A DNA stretch of 64,000 nucleotides from Bacillus pumilus. GTDB lineage: Bacteria; Bacillota; Bacilli; Bacillales; Bacillaceae. The stretch is from the NCBI RefSeq assembly GCF_009937765.1, contig NZ_CP047089.1, forward strand, positions 1,982,272 to 2,046,271. The letters run 5' to 3'. The notes below the pieces were generated by a model. That model searched no databases. It was not told the DNA's origin and saw nothing but the letters and a program-made list of their open reading frames with translations. Positions 1 through 8,590 of this stretch are shown one piece after another. The position numbers and the translations under genes are program-made. The first letter of the stretch is position 1. Each line of letters starts with the position of its first letter.

Positions 1-691
1 GGTAGGCATGCAAGCTTTCGAGTGAGATGCGGCTTATAAAGTGATCCAGCGTAAGCTCTTCTTGTGTTTCGGCGGAGTCATCTTGTGCCTGCCAGTCTTT
101 AGCTAGTTCAATCAGTTGATTTGCTGCAAATGATTTAATAGAAGCATCCCATGTGCTCTGCTCTTCCATGAGCTGTCTAGCGGTTCGAAGAGAGTCGTTT
201 ATTTTTTCGTCTTCTTCGAGGTTGAAGTAGAGAAGGCACTCTTCATTGCTCCATTGGATTGTTGTTTCAAACAAGTCTAGTCCTTTCACTAATTCAAAGG
301 TGCCTAGCAGGTCATCATGATAAAAGACAGGTTTTTGGGCTTCTTCTAGAATCTCTTGTAGCTCTTCATCCTGTGTATTTGTATCGATAAGTGATACTAG
401 CATGAACTCACCTTCACCTTTTCGGACCTGAAGTGTCACAATTGATTCTTTATGTAATTGTGCCTGCTTTTCCCTTAACCCCTCTTCATCTGTTAACCAA
501 CATAGCCTTATGTTTTCGGTTGTGATGAGGTCTTTATCTTTCCAAGCAATTAGTGGAATAGAAGCGGTCCAAAGGGCTTCCTGTCCGGCTTTTCCTGCAC
601 CTACTCCTGAAGGTCCTGTGACAGCAATGATGTGGACTATTTCTTCTGAAAATCGTTCTTCAAATGCGTTTATTTGTTTGTTATGTTTCAT
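1..691 (-). CDS. DUF2262-type protein of unknown function (3' end outside window)
   Basis: An open frame starts at an ATG at 691 (minus strand) and runs without a stop to the window edge, so only the first 230 residues are visible. A GGAGGA ribosome binding site lies about 8 nt upstream of the ATG. The N-terminus contains a GPSGVGAGKAGQE stretch. From about residue 120 the pattern DDLLGTFELVKGLDLFE followed by an acidic segment resembles the DUF2262 family of Bacillus proteins, whose function is not known. The loop-like GPSGVGAGK is not a proper P-loop (no GKS/T), so I do not infer nucleotide binding. It is divergent from the LTA synthase gene. Family call is from memory of the pattern; the frame itself is secure. 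Confidence 0.75.
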   Translation of the reverse strand, partial: MKHNKQINAFEERFSEEIVHIIAVTGPSGVGAGKAGQEALWTASIPLIAWKDKDLITTENIRLCWLTDEEGLREKQAQLHKESIVTLQVRKGEGEFMLVSLIDTNTQDEELQEILEEAQKPVFYHDDLLGTFELVKGLDLFETTIQWSNEECLLYFNLEEDEKINDSLRTARQLMEEQSTWDASIKSFAANQLIELAKDWQAQDDSAETQEELTLDHFISRISLESLHAY

Positions 692-1060
692 GTGAATGTC
701 CTCCAGCCTGATTTGTTGAAAATCTATATCTTTATCACACCGCATATGAGGAGGAGAAATCAAGCTTTTTCTGCTAAAACTTTTTTAGATTGTCAGAGAA
801 GGGAAAATACATGGATGGCCTTGAGGTTGAGTCACAATAAACACGAATAAGATATGTAGCGAATTTTGTATAAAATTAGGATAAAGAGTCGAAAGACCTA
901 GGTGATTCTTCCTTTTCTTTATAATTACTTTGACACGAATAGATGAAAAAAGTAAAGTAGTACTGAGTGATTTACAAACCCTTCTTCATCCATTGAATTG
1001 CAAAGTGTATGTAAATCAAACGTAAATGGATATTTTTCCTTTTATTTACTCGAATTTTTT
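692..1060. other. Intergenic region between divergent genes
   Basis: AT-rich divergent intergenic stretch. It should hold the promoter of the minus-strand DUF2262 gene, but I see no convincing -35/-10 pair. The only clear promoter-like signal is the ECF-type motif that follows it at 1061-1087. Confidence 0.5.
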
Positions 1061-1087
1061 TGAAACCTATGATGCTTCTCATACGTT
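1061..1087 (+). promoter_or_regulatory. Putative ECF sigma (SigM-like) promoter
   Basis: TGAAAC at 1061-1066, preceded by a T-run, is followed after 17 nt by CGTT at 1084-1087. This matches the ECF pattern (TGAAAC, 16-17 nt, CGTC/CGTA/CGTT) used by SigM and related factors in Bacillus. The distance to the LTA synthase ATG leaves a leader of about 130 nt. In B. subtilis the LTA synthase paralogue yfnI is a SigM target, which supports the reading. Confidence 0.6.
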
Positions 1088-1223
1088 ATATTAAAGGAGC
1101 ACACATATCCGGCGGAAACAGAGCATCGGAATGCTTGGTGAAGAAGATTTACATTTGCAATATCAGTGTAAATTTTTTATGATTTCATTTATATTAGAAC
1201 GATAATAAGAAAGAAGAGGTTTT

Positions 1224-3164
1224 ATGAAAAAAATATTTGCGAACAAATATAGCTTTTTTGTATTGGCTGTCCTTTTATTTTGGGCGAAATCGTATGCAGC
1301 CTACAAAATGGACTTTAATTTAGGAGTGAAAGGTTCTTTTCAAGAGGGTCTTCTTTTATTAAATCCATTTAGTTCAGCCATTGTGTTTTTGGGACTGGCT
1401 CTCTTTTTGAAGGGTCGTAAATCTGCCATTGTTTTAATTGTGATTGACTTTATTATGACCGCACTTTTATATGCGAATGTAGCGTACTACCGTTTCTTTG
1501 ATGACTTTTTGACTTTCTCTACAATGAAGCAAGCAGGCAATCTTGGAGGAGGCATGACTGGCGGTGTGTTATCTAGTATTAAGCCACATGACCTTTTGTA
1601 CTTCCTTGATATTATTATCTTGATTGCGATTGTGATCTGGAGACCAGAAGTGAAGAAATTCCAAATGAAAAAGACATTTGCACTGTTGATTGTGGCTGCA
1701 GGTGTAGGACTATTCTTTGTAAACCTTCATTTAGCTGAAAAGGATCGTCCAGAATTATTAACAAGAACTTTTGATCATAAGTATGTTGTCAAATATTTAG
1801 GTGTTTATAATTATACGATTTATGACGGAGTACAATCTGCACAAAATGCAACACAGGTAGCAAATGCGAGCAGTGAAGATTTAACGGATGTTGTCAACTA
1901 TACAGCTTCTCACTATGCGAAACCAAACGCAGAGTACTTCGGTAAAGCTAAAGGGAAGAACATTATTAAAATCCATTTAGAAAGCTTCCAGTCTTTCTTA
2001 ATTGACTACAAACTAAATGGAGAAGAAGTGACACCGTTTTTAAACAAGCTGGCTCATGGGAAAGAGGACTTTACGTATTTCGATAACTTCTTCCATCAGA
2101 CAGGTCAAGGAAAGACAGCTGATGCTGAGCTGATGATGGATAATAGTATGTTCGGCTTGCCAGAGGGAGCAGCGTTTGTGACAAAAGGTGAAAATACTTA
2201 CCAATCACTCCCTGCCATCCTAGATCAAAAAGCAGGCTATACGAGCGCAGTGCTTCACGGCGACTATAAATCTTTCTGGAACCGTGACACGATTTATAAG
2301 CATATGGGATATGATCAATTCTTTGATGCTTCCTATTACAACATGGATGAAGAAAATCTTGTGAATATGGGTCTGAAGGATAAACCATTCTTCAAAGAAT
2401 CAATTCCGATGCTAGAATCAATGAAAAAACCATTTTATGCACATTTAATGACATTAACTAATCACTATCCATTTAATTTAGATGAAAAAGATGCGACGAT
2501 TGCTAAGGCAACAACTGGTGACAAAACAGTAGATAACTACTTCCAAACAGCAAGATATCTAGATGAATCATTAGAGCAATTCTTTAAAGACTTGAAAAAG
2601 TCAGGTATGTATAAAGACTCTGTCATTTTATTATATGGTGACCATAATGGTATTTCTGAAAACCATAACCGTGCAATGAGCGAGATTCAAGGGAAAGAAA
2701 TTACACCTTATCAAAATGCACAAAACCAGCGTGTACCACTCATGATTCGTATTCCTGGCAAACAGGGCGGCGTGAACCATACGTATGGTGGTGAAGTAGA
2801 TGTGATGCCTACGCTTCTTCACTTACAAGGTATTGATTCAAATGAGTATGTGAATTTTGGAACAGATCTATTCTCTAAGAAGCATGATCAAACTGTTGCA
2901 TTTCGTAACGGAAACTATGTGACACCAAAATATACACTTGTAGATAACACTGTCTACGATACAAAAACAGGTAAAGTTGTGAAACAAAATAAAAAGACAG
3001 AGGCGATTAAAGCCCGTGTCGATAATCAGTTAAGCCTTTCAGATAAAGTGCTTTATAGGGATCTTCTTCGATTCCATAAGCTGTCTGACTTTAAACCAGT
3101 GAATCCATCTGATTATTTCTATGGTAAATCAAAAGATAAAGAAGAGGATTCTTCTGCTAAGTAA
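1224..3164 (+). CDS. Lipoteichoic acid synthase (LtaS/YfnI type)
   Basis: A 646-aa polyglycerolphosphate LTA synthase. It polymerises glycerol phosphate from phosphatidylglycerol onto the glycolipid anchor at the outer face of the membrane. Five hydrophobic segments fill residues 10-170, followed by the extracellular sulfatase-like domain. Visible active-site motifs are HLESFQ (metal-binding Glu about 253), GQGKTADAE (nucleophile Thr298) and YGDHNGISENHN. An ANAS motif at residues 213-216 sits where LtaS proteins are cut by signal peptidase. RBS GAAGAGG lies 5 nt before the ATG. The SigM-like promoter and overall sequence suggest the YfnI paralogue rather than housekeeping LtaS, but I cannot settle this by eye. 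A signal peptidase gene follows, separated by a terminator. Confidence 0.93.
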   Translation: MKKIFANKYSFFVLAVLLFWAKSYAAYKMDFNLGVKGSFQEGLLLLNPFSSAIVFLGLALFLKGRKSAIVLIVIDFIMTALLYANVAYYRFFDDFLTFSTMKQAGNLGGGMTGGVLSSIKPHDLLYFLDIIILIAIVIWRPEVKKFQMKKTFALLIVAAGVGLFFVNLHLAEKDRPELLTRTFDHKYVVKYLGVYNYTIYDGVQSAQNATQVANASSEDLTDVVNYTASHYAKPNAEYFGKAKGKNIIKIHLESFQSFLIDYKLNGEEVTPFLNKLAHGKEDFTYFDNFFHQTGQGKTADAELMMDNSMFGLPEGAAFVTKGENTYQSLPAILDQKAGYTSAVLHGDYKSFWNRDTIYKHMGYDQFFDASYYNMDEENLVNMGLKDKPFFKESIPMLESMKKPFYAHLMTLTNHYPFNLDEKDATIAKATTGDKTVDNYFQTARYLDESLEQFFKDLKKSGMYKDSVILLYGDHNGISENHNRAMSEIQGKEITPYQNAQNQRVPLMIRIPGKQGGVNHTYGGEVDVMPTLLHLQGIDSNEYVNFGTDLFSKKHDQTVAFRNGNYVTPKYTLVDNTVYDTKTGKVVKQNKKTEAIKARVDNQLSLSDKVLYRDLLRFHKLSDFKPVNPSDYFYGKSKDKEEDSSAK

Positions 3165-3174
3165 CTGAGTTTTG

Positions 3175-3205
3175 GGCAAGCACAGAAGGGTGCTTGCCTT
3201 TTTCT
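3175..3205 (+). terminator. Terminator of the LTA synthase gene
   Basis: Perfect 9-bp stem GGCAAGCAC (3175-3183) with GTGCTTGCC (3190-3198), loop AGAAGG, then TTTTT. Confidence 0.9.
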
Positions 3206-3321
3206 CTCTCATCGCTTGATTTGTTGGCAAAATTTGTTTATATTTAGGGTGATACAAGAGTAAATGCTGGCGTAAAGCTGGCAGAAACTCATTTCGTCCT
3301 AGGGGATTTCAGGAGGAGCTT

Positions 3322-3888
3322 ATGACAACAAATACAAAAACACAAAAAAAGAAGTCAGAAGTATGGGGCTGGCTTAAAGCGATTTTAATCGCATTCATCG
3401 CTGTTTTTATCATTCGTAACTTTTTATTCGCACCGTACATTGTAAAAGGAACCTCTATGGAACCAACATTGCATAATACAGAACGGGTTTTTGTGAATAA
3501 AACGGTTGATTACTTCGGTGATTATAAGCGGGGACAGATCATTGTTCTTGATGGGGAAGACCGCAGCACTCATTATGTTAAACGATTAATTGGTTTACCT
3601 GGTGATAAAATTGAAATGAAAAATGACCAACTGTATGTCAATGGTCAAAAAGTGGCTGAGCCTTACTTAGCGTCAAACAAAAAGAAAGCAGCAGCAGATG
3701 GCATCTTGTTGACACCTGATTTTGGTCCTCTTACTGTACCAAAAGGAAAGTATTTTGTCATGGGTGACAATCGTCAAAATTCAATGGACAGTCGCAATGG
3801 CTTAGGTCTTTTTACAAAGAGTGATATTCAAGGAACGACATCATTTGTGTTTTATCCTTTCCAAGACGTTCGACTACTTAACGATTAA
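3322..3888 (+). CDS. lepB: Type I signal peptidase (SipS/SipT family)
   Basis: A 188-aa type I signal peptidase with one N-terminal transmembrane segment (about residues 17-38). It cleaves signal peptides from exported preproteins on the outer face of the membrane. The catalytic serine is Ser45 in KGTSMEPT and the general-base lysine is Lys87 in YVKRLIGLPGD. The family box GDNRQNSMDSRNGLG follows near residues 148-162. Length and motifs match the major B. subtilis enzymes SipS/SipT. The RBS AGGAGG precedes the ATG by about 6 nt. It lies directly downstream of an LTA synthase that carries a plausible signal-peptidase cleavage site. Its own terminator is the hairpin into which the IS element has inserted. 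Confidence 0.96.
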   Translation: MTTNTKTQKKKSEVWGWLKAILIAFIAVFIIRNFLFAPYIVKGTSMEPTLHNTERVFVNKTVDYFGDYKRGQIIVLDGEDRSTHYVKRLIGLPGDKIEMKNDQLYVNGQKVAEPYLASNKKKAAADGILLTPDFGPLTVPKGKYFVMGDNRQNSMDSRNGLGLFTKSDIQGTTSFVFYPFQDVRLLND

Positions 3889-3899
3889 TAACACGTAAA

Positions 3900-3921
3900 A
3901 AAGCACACCACAGTGTGCTTT
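3900..3921. repeat. Left 22-bp target duplication (copy of sip terminator hairpin)
   Basis: AAAGCACAC, loop CACA, GTGTGCTTT. The identical 22 bp recur at 5426-5447 on the other side of the IS. The flanks outside the pair (a run of A on the left, TTCT on the right) reconstruct a normal bidirectional terminator with full A and T tracts, so the insertion split a terminator shared by the signal peptidase gene and the convergent PLP-enzyme gene. Confidence 0.9.
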
Positions 3922-3922
3922 C

Positions 3923-3952
3923 AGCTTGTAGACAAAGTCTACAAGCTTTTTT
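3923..3952 (+). terminator. Hairpin terminator at left end of the IS
   Basis: AGCTTGTAGAC, loop AAA, GTCTACAAGCT, then TTTTTT. It overlaps the terminal inverted repeat and precedes the transposase promoter region, so it should block read-through into the transposase. Confidence 0.8.
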
Positions 3953-3992
3953 GTATAATAAGGGTAATAACAATAATCTGTGGGGGATAAAC

Positions 3993-5348
3993 ATGTTATC
4001 GAAACGTGAAGAAGAAAGAAGAAATCAATTAGAAGTAGTGGCTTTAGATGAATTAGTGCCTGAAGATCATCTTGTGCGGAAAATTGAACAAGCAATCGAT
4101 TTCGATTTCATTTATGATCTTGTCAAAGATCATTATAGTTCTGATAATGGTAGACCAAGTGTTGATCCTGTTGTTCTCATTAAGATGGTCTTAATCCAAT
4201 ATCTATTTGGCATTCGCTCCATGCGTCAAACCATTAAAGAAATTGAAACCAATGTGGCTTATCGTTGGTTTATTGGGTATGGATTTTCGGAGAAAATTCC
4301 GCACTTTTCTACCTTCGGTAAAAACTACGTGAGACGCTTCCACGATACAGATTTATTCGAACAAATTTTTTATCGAATCTTAAGAGAAGCGATGAAAAAA
4401 GGGCTCGTTGACCCGTCTATCGCCTTCATTGATTCGACTCATGTCAAAGCGAACGCCAATAAGAAAAAACTTGAAAAGAAAATCGTTCGAGTTGAGACAA
4501 GAAGTTATCAAAATCAGCTTCATGAAGAGATCAATATTGATCGTGAAGAACATGGAAAAAAGCCCTTACCCCTACAGAATAAAGAAGAAACAAAAGAAAT
4601 CAAGGTCAGTACAACTGACCCAGAGAGTGGCTATTATGTAAAGGATGAACGTGAAAAGTCATTTGCTTATTCATTTCATACAGCGTGTGATTCAAAAGGA
4701 TTTATTTTAGGCTCGCTGGTCACAGGCGGAAATGTTCATGATAGTCGTATGTTGGATTCACTCGTATCAAAAGTGACAGAGAAAGTCGGAAAACCAAATG
4801 TAGTCGCAGTAGATGCGGGGTATAAAACACCTTACATCGCTAAGTTCTTAATGGATCAAGAGATAAGACCTGTCATGCCCTACACTCGTCCAAGAACAAA
4901 AGCTGGTTATTTGAAAAAGAATGAATACGTATATGATGCATATTTTGATTGTTACATTTGCCCCAACGGGCAAATTCTCTCTTATCGTACAACGACTAGA
5001 GAAGGCTATAAGCAATATGTATCCGATTCAGAAGTATGTGAGTCCTGCTCGTTTTTAGATAACTGTACCCAAAGTCAAAACCACACCAAACAAATTCATC
5101 GGCATATTTGGCAGGATTATCTAGATGAAGCAGACAATCTGAGACTCACTGAAATAAATAAGAGCATCTACGCAAAACGGAAAGAAACGATTGAACGCGT
5201 TTTTGCGGATGCAAAAGAAAAGCATGGTATGCGTTGGACGAAACTTCGTGGACTAAAAAAAGTTTCAATGCAAGCGATGCTTACTTTCGCTGCCATGAAC
5301 CTTAAAAAACTAGCAAACTGGACATGGAAAGTACCATGTCCAGCGTAA
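3993..5348 (+). CDS. IS1182-family transposase
   Basis: A 451-aa transposase starting at the ATG at 3993, which has GTGGGGGA 5 nt upstream; the frame is open further upstream but without a ribosome binding site. The N-terminal part (about residues 1-120, with GRPSVDPVVLIKMVLIQYL) is the DUF772-like DNA-binding region. The DDE-type catalytic part has Asp in AFIDSTHVKAN, Asp in VAVDAGYKTP and the C-terminal Glu region ERVFADAKEKHGMRW. A CxxC-type cluster (CYICPNG...CESCSFLDNC) sits between them. The frame is uninterrupted, so the element may be active. Confidence 0.95.
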   Translation: MLSKREEERRNQLEVVALDELVPEDHLVRKIEQAIDFDFIYDLVKDHYSSDNGRPSVDPVVLIKMVLIQYLFGIRSMRQTIKEIETNVAYRWFIGYGFSEKIPHFSTFGKNYVRRFHDTDLFEQIFYRILREAMKKGLVDPSIAFIDSTHVKANANKKKLEKKIVRVETRSYQNQLHEEINIDREEHGKKPLPLQNKEETKEIKVSTTDPESGYYVKDEREKSFAYSFHTACDSKGFILGSLVTGGNVHDSRMLDSLVSKVTEKVGKPNVVAVDAGYKTPYIAKFLMDQEIRPVMPYTRPRTKAGYLKKNEYVYDAYFDCYICPNGQILSYRTTTREGYKQYVSDSEVCESCSFLDNCTQSQNHTKQIHRHIWQDYLDEADNLRLTEINKSIYAKRKETIERVFADAKEKHGMRWTKLRGLKKVSMQAMLTFAAMNLKKLANWTWKVPCPA

Positions 5349-5377
5349 AACACATGATGTTTTTCAAAAAAAATGTG

Positions 5378-5413
5378 AAAACCCCACTTTTACTTGAAGT
5401 AAAGGTAGGGTTT
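5378..5413. terminator. Imperfect hairpin at right end of the IS
   Basis: AAAACCCCACTTTTAC (5378-5393) pairs imperfectly with GTAAAGGTAGGGTTT (5399-5413). In the minus direction it is followed by T-rich DNA. It probably terminates the transposase transcript and transcripts arriving from the minus-strand gene. Confidence 0.6.
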
Positions 5414-5425
5414 GTCTACGGTCTG

Positions 5426-5447
5426 AAAGCACACCACAGTGTGCTTT
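5426..5447. repeat. Right 22-bp target duplication (terminator hairpin copy)
   Basis: Identical to 3900-3921. For the minus-strand gene ending at 5455 this copy supplies the hairpin, but only three T follow before the IS end, so part of the original U-tract has been lost. Confidence 0.9.
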
Positions 5448-5454
5448 TTCTATT

Positions 5455-6768
<1,314 letters not shown>

Positions 6769-6809
6769 TTAGATAGAACCAACTACTTTGATAAGAAATA
6801 TTTAATAAG

Positions 6810-6838
6810 ACTATAAATCTTGTTTCATGCTTGGTCAA
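6810..6838 (-). promoter_or_regulatory. SigA-type promoter of the MetY-like gene
   Basis: On the minus strand TTGACC, 17 nt, TATAGT. The -10 is about 60 nt upstream of the start codon, leaving a short leader with no riboswitch. Confidence 0.7.
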
Positions 6839-7515
6839 TCATTTTTTAGATAAATCTGAAAAAATAATAAATAAAGTTGATAGGCTTTTTTATTTCAATA
6901 AGAAAAGGTAGGGACATGCTGGATGAAAAAGAGGGATGGTTTCATTAGAGAATACGGATCCGTTTTTTGAAAGCAATTAATCATTGACAGCTAGTGAAAT
7001 CATGGAATGTTTATGTTGTATTGCTCTTTCATAGTAAGAAGCGAATCATATGTTGAATGTGACTTAAGAAAAGGAAGGGCTTTTTTCCCAACGGACTTTC
7101 TTGTATATACATATTTTAAGTGACAAGAGAAGAAGGAAAATAGACTCACTCTTTTGTCGGAATTATCAGTAAATATTTCATAAATAATGTGTTAACGACA
7201 TATAATCAGGACTTTTTTATCTGATATATCGGGGGAATTCTTTCTATTTCACAAAAAAGAAAGAATATATAAAGGGATTGATAAATAAGGACTATTTCAA
7301 AAAATGAAGCTTTTATTGCCATTATATGGGTTTGGTGGTTCTTAAGGGGTGGGAAAATCTAGATAATAAGTTAGAGGTTCTACACTTAAAAGTGAAGAAT
7401 TGAATAAAAAGTCACATTTTACCCAAAAGTACGTTCGGTCAAAAATGGGATCTTCTGTTGATGCTTGGAGAGTAGAGCCTATGATACGATCATCATAAGC
7501 TGGGAGGTGAAAAGT
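6839..7515. other. Long AT-rich intergenic region before the peptide gene
   Basis: About 680 bp without a supportable gene. On the plus strand TATAAT at 7201-7206 with TTCATA at 7177-7182 (18-nt spacer) could be the promoter for the peptide gene, which would give a leader of about 300 nt. I saw no second peptide gene with a ribosome binding site here. The length and AT-richness suggest regulatory content or a decayed sequence left of the peptide cluster. Confidence 0.5.
7177..7206 (+). promoter_or_regulatory. Candidate SigA promoter for the peptide cluster
   Basis: TTCATA, 18 nt, TATAAT. The -10 is perfect and the -35 is weak, so this is a tentative call. Confidence 0.35.
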
Positions 7516-7728
7516 ATGACTTATGCAGCGCCGCAAGTTGACTATTCCACTATGGAACCTGCTATTATGGACCAAGCTTGGTTCTTAGTATTTGTTGCTG
7601 TCCTTCTTGGATTGGGAGCAACAGTTGTTCTAGGAGCAGCAGTTTGGTGTATAGCTAACGGCAAGGGTAGCTTTACAGGAGCCGTTCAGTGGGAAAGTGG
7701 CTTAAAAGTCCAAATTGAATGTAAGTAG
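7516..7728 (+). CDS. 70-aa hydrophobic peptide, putative bacteriocin or RiPP precursor
   Basis: The ATG at 7516 has a near-perfect RBS (GGAGGTGA at 7503-7510, 5 nt spacing); the frame is open further upstream but lacks a start with an RBS. Residues 1-20 are a polar acidic segment ending TMEPAIMDQ. Residues 21-48 are strongly hydrophobic and Gly/Ala/Val-rich (LGLGATVVLGAAVW). The tail is polar with a final Lys. Cysteines are at 45 and 69. A strong hairpin terminator follows, then genes for an ABC transporter, a PqqD-like/M50 protease and a small membrane protein. This layout is typical of secreted peptide clusters. I do not recognise the sequence; it does not resemble circular bacteriocins, SkfA, YydF or lantibiotics as I know them. 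No modifying enzyme is adjacent. Confidence 0.7.
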   Translation: MTYAAPQVDYSTMEPAIMDQAWFLVFVAVLLGLGATVVLGAAVWCIANGKGSFTGAVQWESGLKVQIECK

Positions 7729-7772
7729 CTATACTTAGGATTCATCTTTTTACTTCTATGAAATGACACCAG

Positions 7773-7815
7773 GGCTAAACCGTCTGTGGCGGGCGGTTTA
7801 GCCTGATCTGTTTTT
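7773..7815 (+). terminator. Attenuating terminator after the peptide gene
   Basis: GGCTAAACCG (7773-7782) pairs with CGGTTTAGCC (7794-7803), followed by TGATCTG and TTTTT. It separates the small peptide gene from the transport genes; partial read-through would give much more peptide mRNA than transporter mRNA. Confidence 0.85.
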
Positions 7816-7843
7816 AAAGAATATGCAGACACTTGGAGGTTAT

Positions 7844-8590
7844 ATGTTTACGATCGAGAAATTAACCAAGACGTATAAAAATAACGTGACTGCTGTCAAA
7901 GATTTTCATTTAAAGATCGACCCTCATCAAATCGTTGCTGTCGCTGGACCGAATGGTTCTGGTAAAACAACGATGATTAACTGTATACTCGGCATCATCA
8001 AGCATACAGAAGGAACGATTTTTTTGCAGGACGTCACAAATGACGAACCATCCTTTAAAAAACAAGTAGCCTATGTTCCAGATGATCTGCTGCTCCCTGA
8101 AGCATTGACTGGTGCTGAATATTTAGATTTTGTTTCTTCTATGTATGAATGTAAAACAATTCATAGAAGAAATCAACTAATTGAACTGTTTGATATGGAC
8201 TCAGCTTTATCAAGACCGATTGAAACCTATTCACATGGTATGAAAAAAAAGACACAGCTGATTGCCGCCTTTATGCTTGATAGTCAATTGGTGATTATGG
8301 ATGAGCCCTTTAGAGGACTTGATATTGAAGCGGTTATAAACACAAAGAAACTGATGAAACGTTATGCCGAGCACCATGGTGCGATCTTGCTTTCAACGCA
8401 TGATATGCTTTCAGCGGAAGAGCTGTGCCATAAAATCGCCATTATTTCTAAGGGAAATAAAATGGATGAAGGAACGGTCTCAGCCTTAAAGGAGAAGTAT
8501 CAATCAAGCACATTGGAACAGGTGTTTCTGAAAGCTTCAATGTTAAGTGATAGGGGTGCACATTTTGATGAAATCATTAATCATTTCTAG
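7844..8590 (+). CDS. ABC transporter ATP-binding protein (peptide export/immunity)
   Basis: A 248-aa ATPase subunit. The start at 7844 has GGAGG just upstream; an in-frame ATG at 7823 lacks an RBS. Walker A is GPNGSGKT (residues 35-42), the signature is the degenerate YSHGM (129-133, in place of LSGGQ), Walker B is LVIMDEP (149-155) and the switch His is His186 in STHD. Such short single-domain ATPases, related to YydI/BcrA types, pair with a separate permease to export peptides or give immunity. The next gene, overlapping by 23 nt, encodes that permease. Substrate is inferred from context only. Confidence 0.88.
   Translation: MFTIEKLTKTYKNNVTAVKDFHLKIDPHQIVAVAGPNGSGKTTMINCILGIIKHTEGTIFLQDVTNDEPSFKKQVAYVPDDLLLPEALTGAEYLDFVSSMYECKTIHRRNQLIELFDMDSALSRPIETYSHGMKKKTQLIAAFMLDSQLVIMDEPFRGLDIEAVINTKKLMKRYAEHHGAILLSTHDMLSAEELCHKIAIISKGNKMDEGTVSALKEKYQSSTLEQVFLKASMLSDRGAHFDEIINHF

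Larger units (their letters stand above)
3922..5425 (+). mobile_element. IS1182-family insertion sequence, 1504 bp, intact
   Basis: The element runs from CAGCTTGTAGACAAAG at the left to the complement of CAGACCGTAGACAAAC at the right, so the imperfect terminal inverted repeats share CAG...GTAGACAAA. A 22-bp duplicated terminator hairpin flanks it. It contains one complete transposase gene. Each end has its own hairpin: a perfect AGCTTGTAGAC stem followed by T6 at 3923-3952, and an imperfect stem at 5378-5413. These can insulate the transposase from outside transcription and replace termination lost by the split target. The duplication looks perfect, suggesting a recent insertion. Confidence 0.92.

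Noticed and set aside
1-691. P-loop NTPase call for the first gene from GPSGVGAGK
   Set aside because: The motif lacks the GKS/T ending and Walker B; the rest of the protein fits DUF2262.
7516-7728. Circular bacteriocin (pumilarin/amylocyclicin type) precursor
   Set aside because: The expected DUF95/SpoIIM-like cyclisation-associated membrane gene is absent and the peptide sequence does not resemble that family.
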